Shown here piece by piece: positions 44,467-53,830 of a stretch of DNA of 64,000 nt (position 1 is the first letter of the stretch; every line of letters begins with the position of its first letter). Location of the stretch: NCBI GenBank assembly GCA_025149125.1, contig CP102272.1, forward strand, positions 5,022,001 to 5,086,000, in the 5' to 3' direction. Origin of the DNA: [Clostridium] asparagiforme DSM 15981 (GTDB lineage Bacteria > Bacillota > Clostridia > Lachnospirales > Lachnospiraceae). Under the pieces are notes generated by a model, which saw only the letters and a program-made list of their open reading frames with translations, did no database searches and was not told the DNA's origin. The position numbers and the translations under genes were made by a program.

Positions 44467-46314
44467 ATGAAGCGTTTTTTTAAGAGCGGGCTGATCACCC
44501 TGTTTCTGCTGCTTTTTCTGTTTAGCGGCGTCACGATCCACACATTGATCCAATCCCAGACCAACGGACGGCTCATCAACTATGTGGGTATTGTCCGGGG
44601 CGCCACCCAACGGCTGGTGAAGCTGGAGCTGTCCGGCAACCCCAGCGATCCACTGATCGACTATCTGGACGGCATCCTGACGGAGCTGCAGGGCGGCACA
44701 GCCAGATATGGGCTTCCGGTCCCCGATGATCCCAACTACTTAAACGATCTGTCCAAACTGGAAGTGACGTGGAAAGAGATCAAGACGGAGATCGGCAATT
44801 ACCGCCAGGGAACAGGAGACGGCGACCGGCTTCTGGCCCTCAGCGAGACGTACTTTGAGCAGGCCAACAACACGGTTTTCTCCGCCGACGCCTACGCGGC
44901 CCGGCAGATGCATTTTCTGCTGGCCATCTGTCTGGTTATGGTGGGGATCATGTCTCTCACCTGGGTCTTTATCTTCTGGGCAAATTCCAAAAACCTGCTG
45001 AAACTGGAGCTTCAAAATGAAAAGCTGAGCGATCTGACCCGCCGGGACACGCTCACCGGCGTCTATCGGATCGACTATTTTAAAGAGGAAGCCCAACGGC
45101 TGCTAAATACCGTCCCTGAAAAATTTGCCATCGTATACACGGATTTTTCTGATTTTAAATACGTCAATGATATCTTCGGTTATCATTACGGGGACGAACT
45201 CCTCTCCCGGTACGGCCAGATTATTCTTAGTGGCCTGCGGGAGCATGAAATCTGCGGCCGAATATCGGCGGACAACTTTGTGCTGTTGCTGCGTTATGAG
45301 GACCGGAAAGAGATCGCAGACCGTCAGCTGGCAGCGGACCGGGAGGTCCTCACGTTCATGAACAGCGCCCATCACGGCCAGCTGCTCCCCACCTGCTGCG
45401 GCATCTGTTGTGTGGAGGACGTGATCGAACCCCTGAATATCGACGGTTTTCTGGATCGGGCCAACTTTGCGCGCAAAACCGTCAAGACCGGGGAGAATAC
45501 CAATTACACGTATTATGACGAGAGCATCCGCCGTCATCTGTGGGCTGAGAAGGACATCGAGAGCCGGATGTCAGCCGCCCTTGAAAACCGGGAGTTTACC
45601 GTCTACTACCAACCCAAAGTGGACCTTCGCACCGGCCGGATCGGCTGTGCGGAGGCCCTGGTCCGCTGGCGTTCCCAGGGCGGCACCATCATCCCGCCGG
45701 ACCGTTTTATCCCCGTGTTTGAACGGAAATTTATGATCGACCGGCTGGACCAGTATGTGTTCGAGGACGTGTGCCGGTGGCTCAAAAGCCGGCTGGACGC
45801 CGGAAAGCAGGTGCTGCCGGTATCCGTCAACGTCTCCCGGCTTCAGTTCAACGACCTGAATTTTGTGGAGAACTACGTGGCCATCCGGAACCGGTACGAT
45901 ATACCGGCGGAGCTGATCGAGGTAGAGTTCACGGAATCCATCGCCTTTGATAACTCTTCGCTGCTGCTGCGCACGGTCAATCAGCTGAAGGCGGCGGGTT
46001 TCACCTGCTCCATCGACGATTTCGGCAAGGGCTACTCCTCCCTGAGCCTGTTAAAGGAACTGCCCGTGGACGTGTTGAAGATCGACAGCTTCTTTTTTGC
46101 GGACGGAACGGACCGCAACCGGGATATGGCGCTGGTGGAGAGCATCGTGGAGCTGGTAAAGAAATTCGACATGCGTACCGTGGCCGAGGGTATCGAGTCC
46201 ATGGAGCAGGTCGAGTACCTGAAAAAGATCGGCTGCGACTATGTTCAGGGGTATGTGTTCTACCGGCCGATGCCTGAGGACGAGTATGGTGGGTTGCTGG
46301 ATGAGGAGAAATAG
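44467..46314 (+). CDS. Membrane GGDEF/EAL cyclic di-GMP phosphodiesterase
   Basis: A 615-residue inner-membrane protein. Two helices (about 8-27 'GLITLFLLLFLFSGVTIH', about 154-175 'LLAICLVMVGIMSLTWVFIF') bracket an extracytoplasmic sensor of about 125 residues. The GGDEF domain is degenerate: the signature is 'CGRISADNFVLLL', so cyclase activity is unlikely. The EAL domain keeps the catalytic set, 'YQPKVDL', 'AEALVRWRS', 'VEFTESIAF', 'SIDDFGKGYSSLSLLKEL' and 'DVLKIDSFF', so it should hydrolyse cyclic di-GMP, perhaps with the dead GGDEF domain sensing GTP. It follows the GntR-type gene by 140 bp on the same strand and stands back to back with the cyclic di-GMP operon. Confidence 0.92.
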   Translation: MKRFFKSGLITLFLLLFLFSGVTIHTLIQSQTNGRLINYVGIVRGATQRLVKLELSGNPSDPLIDYLDGILTELQGGTARYGLPVPDDPNYLNDLSKLEVTWKEIKTEIGNYRQGTGDGDRLLALSETYFEQANNTVFSADAYAARQMHFLLAICLVMVGIMSLTWVFIFWANSKNLLKLELQNEKLSDLTRRDTLTGVYRIDYFKEEAQRLLNTVPEKFAIVYTDFSDFKYVNDIFGYHYGDELLSRYGQIILSGLREHEICGRISADNFVLLLRYEDRKEIADRQLAADREVLTFMNSAHHGQLLPTCCGICCVEDVIEPLNIDGFLDRANFARKTVKTGENTNYTYYDESIRRHLWAEKDIESRMSAALENREFTVYYQPKVDLRTGRIGCAEALVRWRSQGGTIIPPDRFIPVFERKFMIDRLDQYVFEDVCRWLKSRLDAGKQVLPVSVNVSRLQFNDLNFVENYVAIRNRYDIPAELIEVEFTESIAFDNSSLLLRTVNQLKAAGFTCSIDDFGKGYSSLSLLKELPVDVLKIDSFFFADGTDRNRDMALVESIVELVKKFDMRTVAEGIESMEQVEYLKKIGCDYVQGYVFYRPMPEDEYGGLLDEEK

Positions 46315-46344
46315 CGGCAGGCGTATACCGGTGCCACGACAATA

Positions 46345-46374
46345 CGGCTGCCCGGAAAGAATTCCGGGCAGCCG
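46345..46374. terminator. Hairpin between convergent genes
   Basis: A perfect 13-bp stem, CGGCTGCCCGGAA with its complement (46345-46357 with 46362-46374), around a 4-nt loop, placed midway between two convergent stop codons. Neither side has a T run, so it may act as a bidirectional stem for partial termination or RNA protection. Confidence 0.55.
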
Positions 46375-46423
46375 CCTCGCATCTCCGGCGGAAGATCAGC
46401 CGGTAATCATGGATTTTCTTACA

Positions 46424-47557
46424 TTATTCCCCTACATAAAAATCCTTGATCTCATATTCCTTCAGCGCCTCCTCATCCGGCGCGAATCCAAGCCCCGGTT
46501 TCTGCGGAACGTGCATGTAGCCGTCCTGATCCACAAGAACCCTGTCCTCTTCCCGGATGATGTAATCCCTGCGTTCCACGGTCCATACCGGCGGATCAAA
46601 GGGATACTCCAGATACTCCGCATTGCTGACCGCACAGGCCATGTGGAGATTGGCCAGCAGCCCCACGCCGTTAGACCAGGTGTGGGGGCAGAACACCGCG
46701 CCCTTGGCCTGTACATAGTCCGCAATCTTCTTCGTTCTCGTAAAGCCGCCGCAGAGCACCGTATCCGGCTGGTATACGTCGTAACTCCCTTTGTCCGCCA
46801 AATCCCGGAAATCATGCCATCTCCGGTTCATCTCTCCCCCCGCGATGCGCAGTCCCGTCATCTGCCGCAGCCTGGCCAGATTGTCGTAATCCGCGTGGTG
46901 AAGCGGTTCCTCCAGCCAGTACACGTCATAATGCTCCAGCTCCTTCGCCACCTTCAGTGCCTTTTTCAGATCCCAAATCCGCTCCACGTCCCAGGGCATC
47001 TTCCAGGCCTGGTTGCCGTCCACCATGATCTCCATCTGGTCCCCGATTGCCGTTCTGACCGCCTCCACCACCTTGATATCCTCCCGGACGTCCTCATGGT
47101 GAAAACGGATCTTCATAGCCTTAAATCCCATTTTCACGTACTCTTTTACCTTCTCGGCCCTCTCCTCCGCGCTGATGCGGGCTCCGCAGGAGCAGTATGC
47201 CTTCATCTTATCCTGTTTTCCGCCCAGAAGTTTATAGATGGGCTGCCCGCATTTCTTGCCGATGATATCCCACAGCGCAATGTCGAGGGGCCAGCACCTG
47301 CCGTAGTGAAAGTCGATATTGTCGATCACCTTATTGTGATTCTCGATCTCAAAGGGGTCCTTGCCGATGAAAAATTTCTCATGTCCTGCAAAGCCGGTCA
47401 TCAGATCCCCCGAACCGATCCCTGTGATTCCTTCATCCGTATGGACATAGACGATGGTGGACGCAAACTTCACCCTCGGGTTGGGATCCCAGGACGCCAG
47501 AAACGGCGGGTCCAGCGGCTTTGCATACTGTTTTATTTCAATCCCCGTGATTTTCAT
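46424..47557 (-). CDS. Mandelate racemase/enolase superfamily enzyme
   Basis: A 377-residue enolase-superfamily enzyme that would abstract a proton next to a carboxylate, then eliminate water or invert a centre. Mg ligands are D180 ('MVDGNQAW'), E216 ('YWLEEPL') and E242 ('AGGEMN'). The second-strand base motif is K149-I-R151 ('FKAMKIRFHH'). H292 ('FCPHTWSNG') with D265 ('YQPDTVLCGG') gives the His-Asp dyad of the mandelate racemase subgroup rather than the lysine of muconate cycloisomerases. The exact substrate cannot be read. It is last in an operon with a BCCT carrier, an MFS carrier and a two-component system. Its start overlaps the BCCT stop by four bases, so the substrate may be a zwitterionic or quaternary-ammonium carboxylate. 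Confidence 0.88.
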   Translation of the reverse strand: MKITGIEIKQYAKPLDPPFLASWDPNPRVKFASTIVYVHTDEGITGIGSGDLMTGFAGHEKFFIGKDPFEIENHNKVIDNIDFHYGRCWPLDIALWDIIGKKCGQPIYKLLGGKQDKMKAYCSCGARISAEERAEKVKEYVKMGFKAMKIRFHHEDVREDIKVVEAVRTAIGDQMEIMVDGNQAWKMPWDVERIWDLKKALKVAKELEHYDVYWLEEPLHHADYDNLARLRQMTGLRIAGGEMNRRWHDFRDLADKGSYDVYQPDTVLCGGFTRTKKIADYVQAKGAVFCPHTWSNGVGLLANLHMACAVSNAEYLEYPFDPPVWTVERRDYIIREEDRVLVDQDGYMHVPQKPGLGFAPDEEALKEYEIKDFYVGE

Positions 47558-49131
47558 GAAGCTCCTCCTTTTTTATCTCCTTTCCCGGCAAATTTGTCAT
47601 ACTTGCCCGGGTTATGCATAATTTTGATCAGAGCCGCGCAGGAGGCCATCTGCAGGAACATGGATGGGAATCCCCCGATGCTTGCCAGGGTCTTGGCCCC
47701 TCCAACGCCTGTAAACACCGCCATCACAGCCGCCATGGCCCCGATGATCACGCCCCAAAGAATTTTCATGGAAACCGGGGCTTCCATCTGCTCCTCGGAC
47801 ATTCCTGAGGTACACACCGACGCGATGGCGTTGGTGTTGGAATCGGCCGCCGTCACAAAGGATATGAAGGTGGCCAGGACAAAGACGGGCACGCACAGCT
47901 GTTTCAAGGGCAGCACCTCAAATAATTTGTATACAATGGACTCCGCGCCCGACGTTTCAAGGAGCGGGAGCAGGCTCTCCTGCATATGCATATGGATCGC
48001 CGTTCCGCCGAAAATAGCCACCCAGACCATGGAGAACACAGTGGGCACAAACAGATTGATGATGATACAGTCCCGGATTTTGTATCCCCTTGCCAGTTTT
48101 CCCAGAAAGAGAGCCGTGACCGGCGCCCAGGCCAGATAGCTGGCCCAGTATCCGACCTTCATGTTGGCCAGGCTGGACCATGCGCTGTTCCCCAGGTCCA
48201 TGGAATCCGTAAACAGATTTCGCATAAAGAACGAGTCCATCATCTCTCCCACGGACTCCACCCCGAAATTCAGGATAAACTTAGTGGGTCCGAAGGCAAA
48301 GATAAACAGGATGAGGAATGAAAACACGTACACATTGAAGCTGGAAAGCCATTTGATCCCCTTCATCAATCCCGACGACGCGGAAATGGTGTACACCAGA
48401 ATAATAGCCGTCATAACCAGAATCAGCATAACGCTGCTGTTGGGGATGCCCGTAATATTGGAAATGCCGCCCGCCACGGAGAAGGCTCCGGTGGACAGGG
48501 AACCGGCCATACCCGCGCAGAGGATGAAAATGCACAGGGCGTCGATGGCGTCGGAAAGCCTTCCCTTAATCGCCTTCTCCCCCACCAGCGGATAGATGCA
48601 CGCCCCCAGAGTAAAGGGCTTTTTCATGTTGTAATACACAAAGGCAAACACAGTAGCCGCCAGCGCGTAGATGGCGTAGGGCGTAATCCCCCAGTGCAGA
48701 TACATCTGGGCCATTGCAAACACGGCCGCCTGGGGCGAGTTGGGTTCCAATCCGAAATAGGGGGACGGATCGCTCATCAGATAGAGCGGCTCCGCCGCGG
48801 CCCAGAACATGAGGCCCGCCGCAATGGTGGTGCACAGGCTGATTGCAAACCAGTTGAATTTGCTGAGGATCGGCTTGGCGTCCTTTCCTCCGATCACCGT
48901 ATCCCCAAATTTTGAAAAACAGGCGTAACAGCAAACCACCACGGCCACCATGCCGTAACCGGAGAACAGCCACCTGAAATTCCCCCAAATCCATGATTTG
49001 ATATTATTTACAACATTCAAAAAAGCGTCCTGGGACACAAAGCCCAGTACCAGCACCAGCAGCAGTACCAGAAACGGCGGCCAGAACACCCATTGCCTGA
49101 GCCTGCTTTTTTCAGCTTTTTTCTTCGTCAT
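47554..49131 (-). CDS. BCCT-family transporter
   Basis: A 525-residue carrier of the betaine/carnitine/choline family with about twelve membrane helices. After a short basic N-terminus ('MTKKKAEKSRLRQWVFWPPF') the family features are 'FNWFAISLCTTIAAGLMFWA', 'AAEPLYLMSDPSPYFGLEP', 'MAQMYLHWGITPYAIYALAA' with the tryptophan-glycine helix, and 'TFISFVTAADSNTNAIAS'. The cation or antiport mode and the substrate, such as glycine betaine, proline betaine or carnitine, cannot be told. The absence of the long osmosensing C-terminal tail of BetP suggests a catabolic rather than an osmotic role. It overlaps the MFS gene before it and the mandelate racemase-type gene after it by four bases each. Confidence 0.93.
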   Translation of the reverse strand: MTKKKAEKSRLRQWVFWPPFLVLLLVLVLGFVSQDAFLNVVNNIKSWIWGNFRWLFSGYGMVAVVVCCYACFSKFGDTVIGGKDAKPILSKFNWFAISLCTTIAAGLMFWAAAEPLYLMSDPSPYFGLEPNSPQAAVFAMAQMYLHWGITPYAIYALAATVFAFVYYNMKKPFTLGACIYPLVGEKAIKGRLSDAIDALCIFILCAGMAGSLSTGAFSVAGGISNITGIPNSSVMLILVMTAIILVYTISASSGLMKGIKWLSSFNVYVFSFLILFIFAFGPTKFILNFGVESVGEMMDSFFMRNLFTDSMDLGNSAWSSLANMKVGYWASYLAWAPVTALFLGKLARGYKIRDCIIINLFVPTVFSMVWVAIFGGTAIHMHMQESLLPLLETSGAESIVYKLFEVLPLKQLCVPVFVLATFISFVTAADSNTNAIASVCTSGMSEEQMEAPVSMKILWGVIIGAMAAVMAVFTGVGGAKTLASIGGFPSMFLQMASCAALIKIMHNPGKYDKFAGKGDKKGGAS

Positions 49132-50363
49132 TTCTGTTTCCTTCCTCCTTTCCCCACAGGGATCAGTCCTGTCAATGCTATCCCTGTCACAATCGTCCCG
49201 ATGAGGATGACAATCACCGCGAACGAAAACATTTTATAGTAACCGTCCATTCCCGAATCGATCCAGTTTCCCACCATGCTGTGCATAAACGTGTCCGGCA
49301 GGTATCCGATGGCCGCCACGATTCCCACAGTTCCTCCGATGCAGGAGGTATCGATGGAATTCTCCGATATCATGGCGTAATAAAGGCCCTTGATCCCGTA
49401 CACGGCGATGGACAATGCGATAAATCCCAGCAGCCCCAGCATCATAGAGGATATGTCATAAGGCTGAATGATAAATACCAGAATCGACGCCAACATAATG
49501 ATAAATCCACCAAAAATAATTTTGTAGCTGGACCTGGCCTTATCAGCCAGACAGCCCGCCAGAATCGCACCCACAATCTGCATGCCGTACCGCCATGTGG
49601 ACAGTGACCTGCTGACTTCCATGGAGGAATTATACGCCTTCAGGAAAAACGGCGGAACAAAGCTCAGCAGCGCGTACATGGAGTAGGCCGAGAATACCAC
49701 CAGGCACATGATCCACACCCTTGGATTGGATAAAACGGTCCGTATCTCCTGGCGCAGCGTCATTTTCTGCTCCACATACAGATATTCGTCGGGCACCACC
49801 AGCACCACGCCGATGCCCAGCATAATATTCAGGATTGCGTAGGCCTTAATAACCCACTCGAAGCCAAACCTCCCCTCTCCCAGGGATTCAAACAGAAGCT
49901 GGATCACAAAAAACGCCAGCCCCGCAAAGATGCCCTTTCCGGCCTCCATCCATCCGAAGATGCGCCCCTGCTCATACCGGCTCCCCAGTCCCTTCAGGAT
50001 GCGGATCGCGGTGGAATAGAAGGTCATCACCGTGGTAATCCCCATCAGGGCGAAGATAATCTTTAGCTCCCCGTATTCCGGGAAGCCGGAGAACCAGAAG
50101 CCCAACACCCCGGTTCCCGCAAAGGGCAGGAACAACAGCCACCTGGAATTGAACCGGTCTGAGAGAAACCCGCCCACAATGTACATAACCAGGCTCACAA
50201 GGGAGTAGATGCTGGACAGAACACCGAATTCCTGGTTGGTCAGGTTGAGAGCCTGACAGATGGGGACGTAAAAGCTGTTTCGGATGTAGGGCAGCTCAAA
50301 AATGAGTGCCAGACCGAATACCAGTGCCATAAACGTGCTTATTTTCTTAAAACCATAATTCAT
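49128..50363 (-). CDS. MFS transporter (first of two paralogues)
   Basis: A 411-residue major facilitator carrier with twelve predicted helices. The N-terminal half has 'NLTNQEFGVLSSIYSLVSLV' and 'YIVGGFLSDRFNSRWLLFLP', the latter with the loop 2-3 motif G-x3-D-R. The middle loop is basic. The sequence resembles the carrier at 53831-55069 ('GTISSIYGTVALISYLPGGI' there), so they are paralogues. It lacks features that fix a substrate; related proteins take up organophosphates or organic acids. GAGGGG precedes ATG 50363, four bases after the kinase stop. It lies between the sensor kinase and BCCT genes, so the kinase may detect the same compound that it moves. Confidence 0.9.
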   Translation of the reverse strand: MNYGFKKISTFMALVFGLALIFELPYIRNSFYVPICQALNLTNQEFGVLSSIYSLVSLVMYIVGGFLSDRFNSRWLLFLPFAGTGVLGFWFSGFPEYGELKIIFALMGITTVMTFYSTAIRILKGLGSRYEQGRIFGWMEAGKGIFAGLAFFVIQLLFESLGEGRFGFEWVIKAYAILNIMLGIGVVLVVPDEYLYVEQKMTLRQEIRTVLSNPRVWIMCLVVFSAYSMYALLSFVPPFFLKAYNSSMEVSRSLSTWRYGMQIVGAILAGCLADKARSSYKIIFGGFIIMLASILVFIIQPYDISSMMLGLLGFIALSIAVYGIKGLYYAMISENSIDTSCIGGTVGIVAAIGYLPDTFMHSMVGNWIDSGMDGYYKMFSFAVIVILIGTIVTGIALTGLIPVGKGGRKQK

Positions 50364-50367
50364 AAGC

Positions 50368-51861
50368 CTACCCCTCTATGTCCGTTTTTTCGAAAAGCTC
50401 ATCCTGCGCCTGCCTTAAATACTGGTAATCCTCATATGGAAAATGCACCCGGACCACGGTCCCCTCTCCCGGTTTGCTTAAAAACTCAATTCTCCCGTTA
50501 TGGGCTTGGATAATGGACTTACAGATGGAAAGCCCCAGCCCGATTCCGTTCTGGGAGCGGCTTCTGGATTTATCCACCATATAAAATGGTTCGGTCAGCT
50601 TGTCCAGCTCATCCTCCGGAATCCCCATTCCAAAATCGTGCACGGACAGCTCCTCCACCGCGTTCTCACGCAAAACCGCTTCTATACGGATATGGGAGTG
50701 TTCATCGGAGGCCTTCACGCTGTTGTCCAGCAGGTTGACCAGCAGCGTTGCCAAAAGTTCCTCATCCCCGTACATATAGGCCTCCGGCCTGTTTTGGTAC
50801 TCGAGGCGCAGATCCTTCATCTCCGCCTGAACCCGTATGGAAATATAAGCCATATTTACAACCTCGTCCAGCCGCACAAACTTCTTCTCCACCTGTTTGG
50901 ACTCGATCACCAGAAACCCCATGATCTTTTTCACCAGAGAGTTGAGCCTGCGCGACTGTGTCAGAATATAATCCACGGCTTCCTCCCTGCATTCCCCGGT
51001 GCAGTCGTAGGACTTCAGCATATCCGCGTAGCCGATGATGGAGGTGAGAGGGGTCTTTACCTCGTGGATAAAGTTGTCTATGGCAAATTTATAGTTTCGG
51101 ATATTGTTCTCAATGGCCTCGCACATCACGTTGAAGTTGGCCGATAGCTCGTTTAATTCATCCGTGCCCGTTACTGGAAGCCGGTACGCGTAATAATCAT
51201 CCGACACAATTTTTACCGCTTCATTGATTTTTTTGATGGGCACTGTGATGATGAGGGAAGCGGTCACCATGATCAGGGCCGAGACCGCGGACAGGATGCC
51301 GCACAGCAGAAACAGGGTTTGCAGCTGGGCGCTGCAGCGGGCGTACACGTCTGATAAATCCTTGACCAGGACAAGCCGGGCCGGTTCGGTTCCGGCCGTG
51401 GCGGCGCTGAACCCGGACCTCGTTTTCCCGGCCTCGCTGCCCTCCGCCGCCCCGCCCTCCAGTTGCAGCGCTTCCTCCACGAACACATAATTCACCTTTT
51501 GAATGGTGACCAACTCCAGAGGTTCCCTTGCGATCTCATAACCAAAATCGTATCGGGGCGTCTCCGGTTCCAGGCCAAAGCCGTCGTAAAGGCGGGTCTC
51601 CCCCCGGTATACCTGGAAACGGACATCCTCCGGTATCAGCGGATTGAGAAAGGGCGCGGTCAGGTCCTTATGCTCCCTGTACGCGCGCTCCACCTCCTCT
51701 TTCATCTGGCCCGCCAGCCAGACCGCCTGGTTCTCCTCCGCCTGAAGGTTCCGCTTGTGCCCGGAAACCGTGGTGATGATGCCGCAGACGGCAAACAGAA
51801 GGATGCTGGCGATCAGGGAACTGATGCATATTTTCTGCCACAATTTCATCTTATAAATCAT
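50368..51861 (-). CDS. Sensor histidine kinase with HAMP domain
   Basis: A 497-residue membrane kinase. The first helix is near residues 11-30 ('ISSLIASILLFAVCGIITTV') and the second near 183-207 ('LFLLCGILSAVSALIMVTAS'), framing an extracytoplasmic sensor of about 150 residues. HAMP follows ('PIKKINEAVKIVSDD', 'TDELNELSANFNVM'). The phosphoacceptor histidine is in 'DNFIHEVKTPLTSIIGYADM' (about 266). ATPase boxes are 'LVNLLDNSVKASD', 'DFGMGIPEDEL' and 'GIGLGLSICKSI', with 'GEGTVVRVHF' as the final strand. The start overlaps the response regulator stop by four bases (ATGA). Both form a pair controlling the carrier/enzyme operon that they head. Confidence 0.93.
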   Translation of the reverse strand: MIYKMKLWQKICISSLIASILLFAVCGIITTVSGHKRNLQAEENQAVWLAGQMKEEVERAYREHKDLTAPFLNPLIPEDVRFQVYRGETRLYDGFGLEPETPRYDFGYEIAREPLELVTIQKVNYVFVEEALQLEGGAAEGSEAGKTRSGFSAATAGTEPARLVLVKDLSDVYARCSAQLQTLFLLCGILSAVSALIMVTASLIITVPIKKINEAVKIVSDDYYAYRLPVTGTDELNELSANFNVMCEAIENNIRNYKFAIDNFIHEVKTPLTSIIGYADMLKSYDCTGECREEAVDYILTQSRRLNSLVKKIMGFLVIESKQVEKKFVRLDEVVNMAYISIRVQAEMKDLRLEYQNRPEAYMYGDEELLATLLVNLLDNSVKASDEHSHIRIEAVLRENAVEELSVHDFGMGIPEDELDKLTEPFYMVDKSRSRSQNGIGLGLSICKSIIQAHNGRIEFLSKPGEGTVVRVHFPYEDYQYLRQAQDELFEKTDIEG

Positions 51862-52526
51862 TTCGGTTCCCTCTTGTCCTCCAAAATATACCCCACCTTG
51901 GTCACGGTCCGAAGCTCCTCATTAAGCCCCATCTTTTTGCGCAGCCTCTGGACATGGATCTCCACCGTGCGGCTGCTCTCCAGGTACTCCTGCCCCCACA
52001 CATGGGCGGACAACTCTTCCCGTTTGACCACCTTGTTCCGGTTTTCAAGGAAATATTGCAGAAGATCAAATTCCTTGGGAGTGATGTCGACCTCCCTTCC
52101 GCCCTTTAATACCACGTGCCGGTCAATATCCATCGCAATATCCCCGAATTCCAGCACGCCAAAGGACCGTTCCGTCCGGCGCAGCACCGCCTCAATCCTT
52201 GCGATCAGGTCTGCGCTCTCAAAAGGCTTTGTGATATAATCATCCGCCCCCGCACGAAGCAGCCGCACCCGGTCCACCAGGCTTGACTTGGCCGACACCA
52301 CAATCACCGGCAGCCGCAGCTTTTTAATGGTCTCCAGAACCATTTCCCCGTCCACATGCGGCAGCATCAGGTCCAGAATCACCAGATTGTACTTCTCTTC
52401 CCCCAGCATCACAAGAGCCAGCTCCCCGTCCGGCGCAATGGCCGCCTCGTACCCCGCAAAGGATACATACGTCTTGATTAATCTGGCAATCGAGATGTCG
52501 TCTTCAATAATGAGTATTGTTTTCAT
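51858..52526 (-). CDS. OmpR-family response regulator
   Basis: A 222-residue regulator. The receiver has the acidic pair in 'TILIIEDDISIA', the phosphoacceptor aspartate in 'LVILDLMLPHVDGEM' and the lysine in 'DDYITKPFE'. The C-terminal winged helix is of the OmpR type ('VDITPKEFDLLQYFLENRNK', then 'HVWGQEYLESSRTVEIHVQR'). AAAGGAG lies before ATG 52526. It is the first gene of the five-gene operon reaching to 46424. A TATAAT box at 52560-52565 and a palindrome TGTTTCAACA at 52571-52580 lie just upstream; the palindrome may be a control site. Confidence 0.93.
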   Translation of the reverse strand: MKTILIIEDDISIARLIKTYVSFAGYEAAIAPDGELALVMLGEEKYNLVILDLMLPHVDGEMVLETIKKLRLPVIVVSAKSSLVDRVRLLRAGADDYITKPFESADLIARIEAVLRRTERSFGVLEFGDIAMDIDRHVVLKGGREVDITPKEFDLLQYFLENRNKVVKREELSAHVWGQEYLESSRTVEIHVQRLRKKMGLNEELRTVTKVGYILEDKREPK

Positions 52527-52625
52527 GCCCCCACTCCTTTATGTTCAGATCATACACTCATTATATCAGATGTTGAAACATTGGTGGGACGGAATGTGGG
52601 ATCATTCCGCCCCTGTAAGCCTCTT

Positions 52626-53801
52626 TTATTGATCTTTTCGGAACATATCACGGTATCTGCCGCACACGGATTCCATGGCCGCCTGAAGGACCTCCCTGGC
52701 GCACGCGATATTGATCCGCATGAAGCCGTCCCCCGCGTCTCCGTAGATATCGCCCCGGTTCAGCGCCACGCCCGCGGACCGGAAGAAAGCGTCCACCTGT
52801 TCGCTGTTCATGCCCCATCCGTGGAAATCCAGCCACATCAGGTAGGTGGCGTTGGGTTTGACCATCTTCACATCCGGCATGTTCTCCTTCAAAAACTCCT
52901 CCAGCCAGGTGATATTGCCCCAGAGGTACTGGTTCAGCTCGTCCGTGTAGGTATCGCCGTGCTCATAGGCCGCAATCTGCGCCGGAACACCGATCATGCT
53001 GAAATCAAAATGGTGGTTGGCATATGCGTTCTCAAATGCGTCCCGCACCTGCCGGTTGGGGATAACGGCGTAGGACACATACAGTCCGTTGGTGTTGAAG
53101 GTCTTACCGGCCGAGTTGATGGAAGCGCTGTTTTCTGCGGTCTTTTGGTCCAGAGACACGAAGGGAATGTGCCTGGTCCCCTGGAAAAGGATATCGCTGT
53201 GGGCCTCGTCGCTGACCACAAACACGTGATTGCGGTTGCAGATTTCCGCCACCCGCTCCACGTCCTCCCTGCTCCACGCGTGGGCGATGGGGTTGTGGGG
53301 ATTGCAGAAGATCAGCATGGTGGTTCTGGGGTCGGCTGCCTTTCGCTCCAGGTCCTCAAAATCGATGCGGTAGATTCCATTTTCATAGAGCAGCGTATTT
53401 TCCAGGATATTTCTTCCGTTGCGCTTGATGATCAGCGAAAAGTTAAAATACACCGGCGACTGGATGATCACGTTGTCCCCCACATGGGTCACCGCCTCCA
53501 TGAGCATCTTGATCGCAACGATCAGGCCCGGCGAGTAGGTCACCCAATCCGGTCTGATTTCAGCGCCGTGCCTCTTTTGATACCAGTGGGACACGGAATC
53601 GTAAAATGCCTGCGGCATGACCCCGTACGCGAAATTACCCTGGGACGCCTTTTTCATCACCGCTTCCGTCACCTCGGGCGGCGGCAGAAAATCCGTATCC
53701 GCCACGCCCAGGGGATAGAGGCATTCCTTTCCCTCCTTGTCCCATTTCCAGCTGTCGGTTCCCTTCATATGTTTTTGCTGCTCAAAATTATATGTTCCCA
53801 T
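52626..53801 (-). CDS. PLP-dependent aminotransferase/C-S lyase, MalY-PatB type
   Basis: A 391-residue fold-type I PLP enzyme of the MalY/PatB group, which mostly cleave cystathionine or other cysteine-S-conjugates. The PLP lysine lies in 'NSASINSAGKTFNTNGLYVS'. Other signs are 'PLGVADTDFLPPPEVTEAVM' near the start, 'NVIIQSPVYFNFSLIIKRNG', 'LIFCNPHNPIAHAWSREDVE' and 'VFVVSDEAHSDILF', where the aspartate binds the pyridine nitrogen. I choose ATG 53801 because AAGGAG is nine bases upstream; ATG 53810 abuts it. It follows an MFS carrier by 29 bp on the same strand, so import and cleavage of a sulfur conjugate, or a related amino acid, is a reasonable guess. Confidence 0.92.
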   Translation of the reverse strand: MGTYNFEQQKHMKGTDSWKWDKEGKECLYPLGVADTDFLPPPEVTEAVMKKASQGNFAYGVMPQAFYDSVSHWYQKRHGAEIRPDWVTYSPGLIVAIKMLMEAVTHVGDNVIIQSPVYFNFSLIIKRNGRNILENTLLYENGIYRIDFEDLERKAADPRTTMLIFCNPHNPIAHAWSREDVERVAEICNRNHVFVVSDEAHSDILFQGTRHIPFVSLDQKTAENSASINSAGKTFNTNGLYVSYAVIPNRQVRDAFENAYANHHFDFSMIGVPAQIAAYEHGDTYTDELNQYLWGNITWLEEFLKENMPDVKMVKPNATYLMWLDFHGWGMNSEQVDAFFRSAGVALNRGDIYGDAGDGFMRINIACAREVLQAAMESVCGRYRDMFRKDQ

Positions 53802-53830
53802 AACGATCATCTCCTTTGCTTATACCGTTT

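Noticed and set aside
46241..48139. 632-codon plus-strand frame opposite the mandelate racemase-type and BCCT genes
   Set aside because: It is an antisense shadow of two well-supported genes; GC-rich third positions keep it open.
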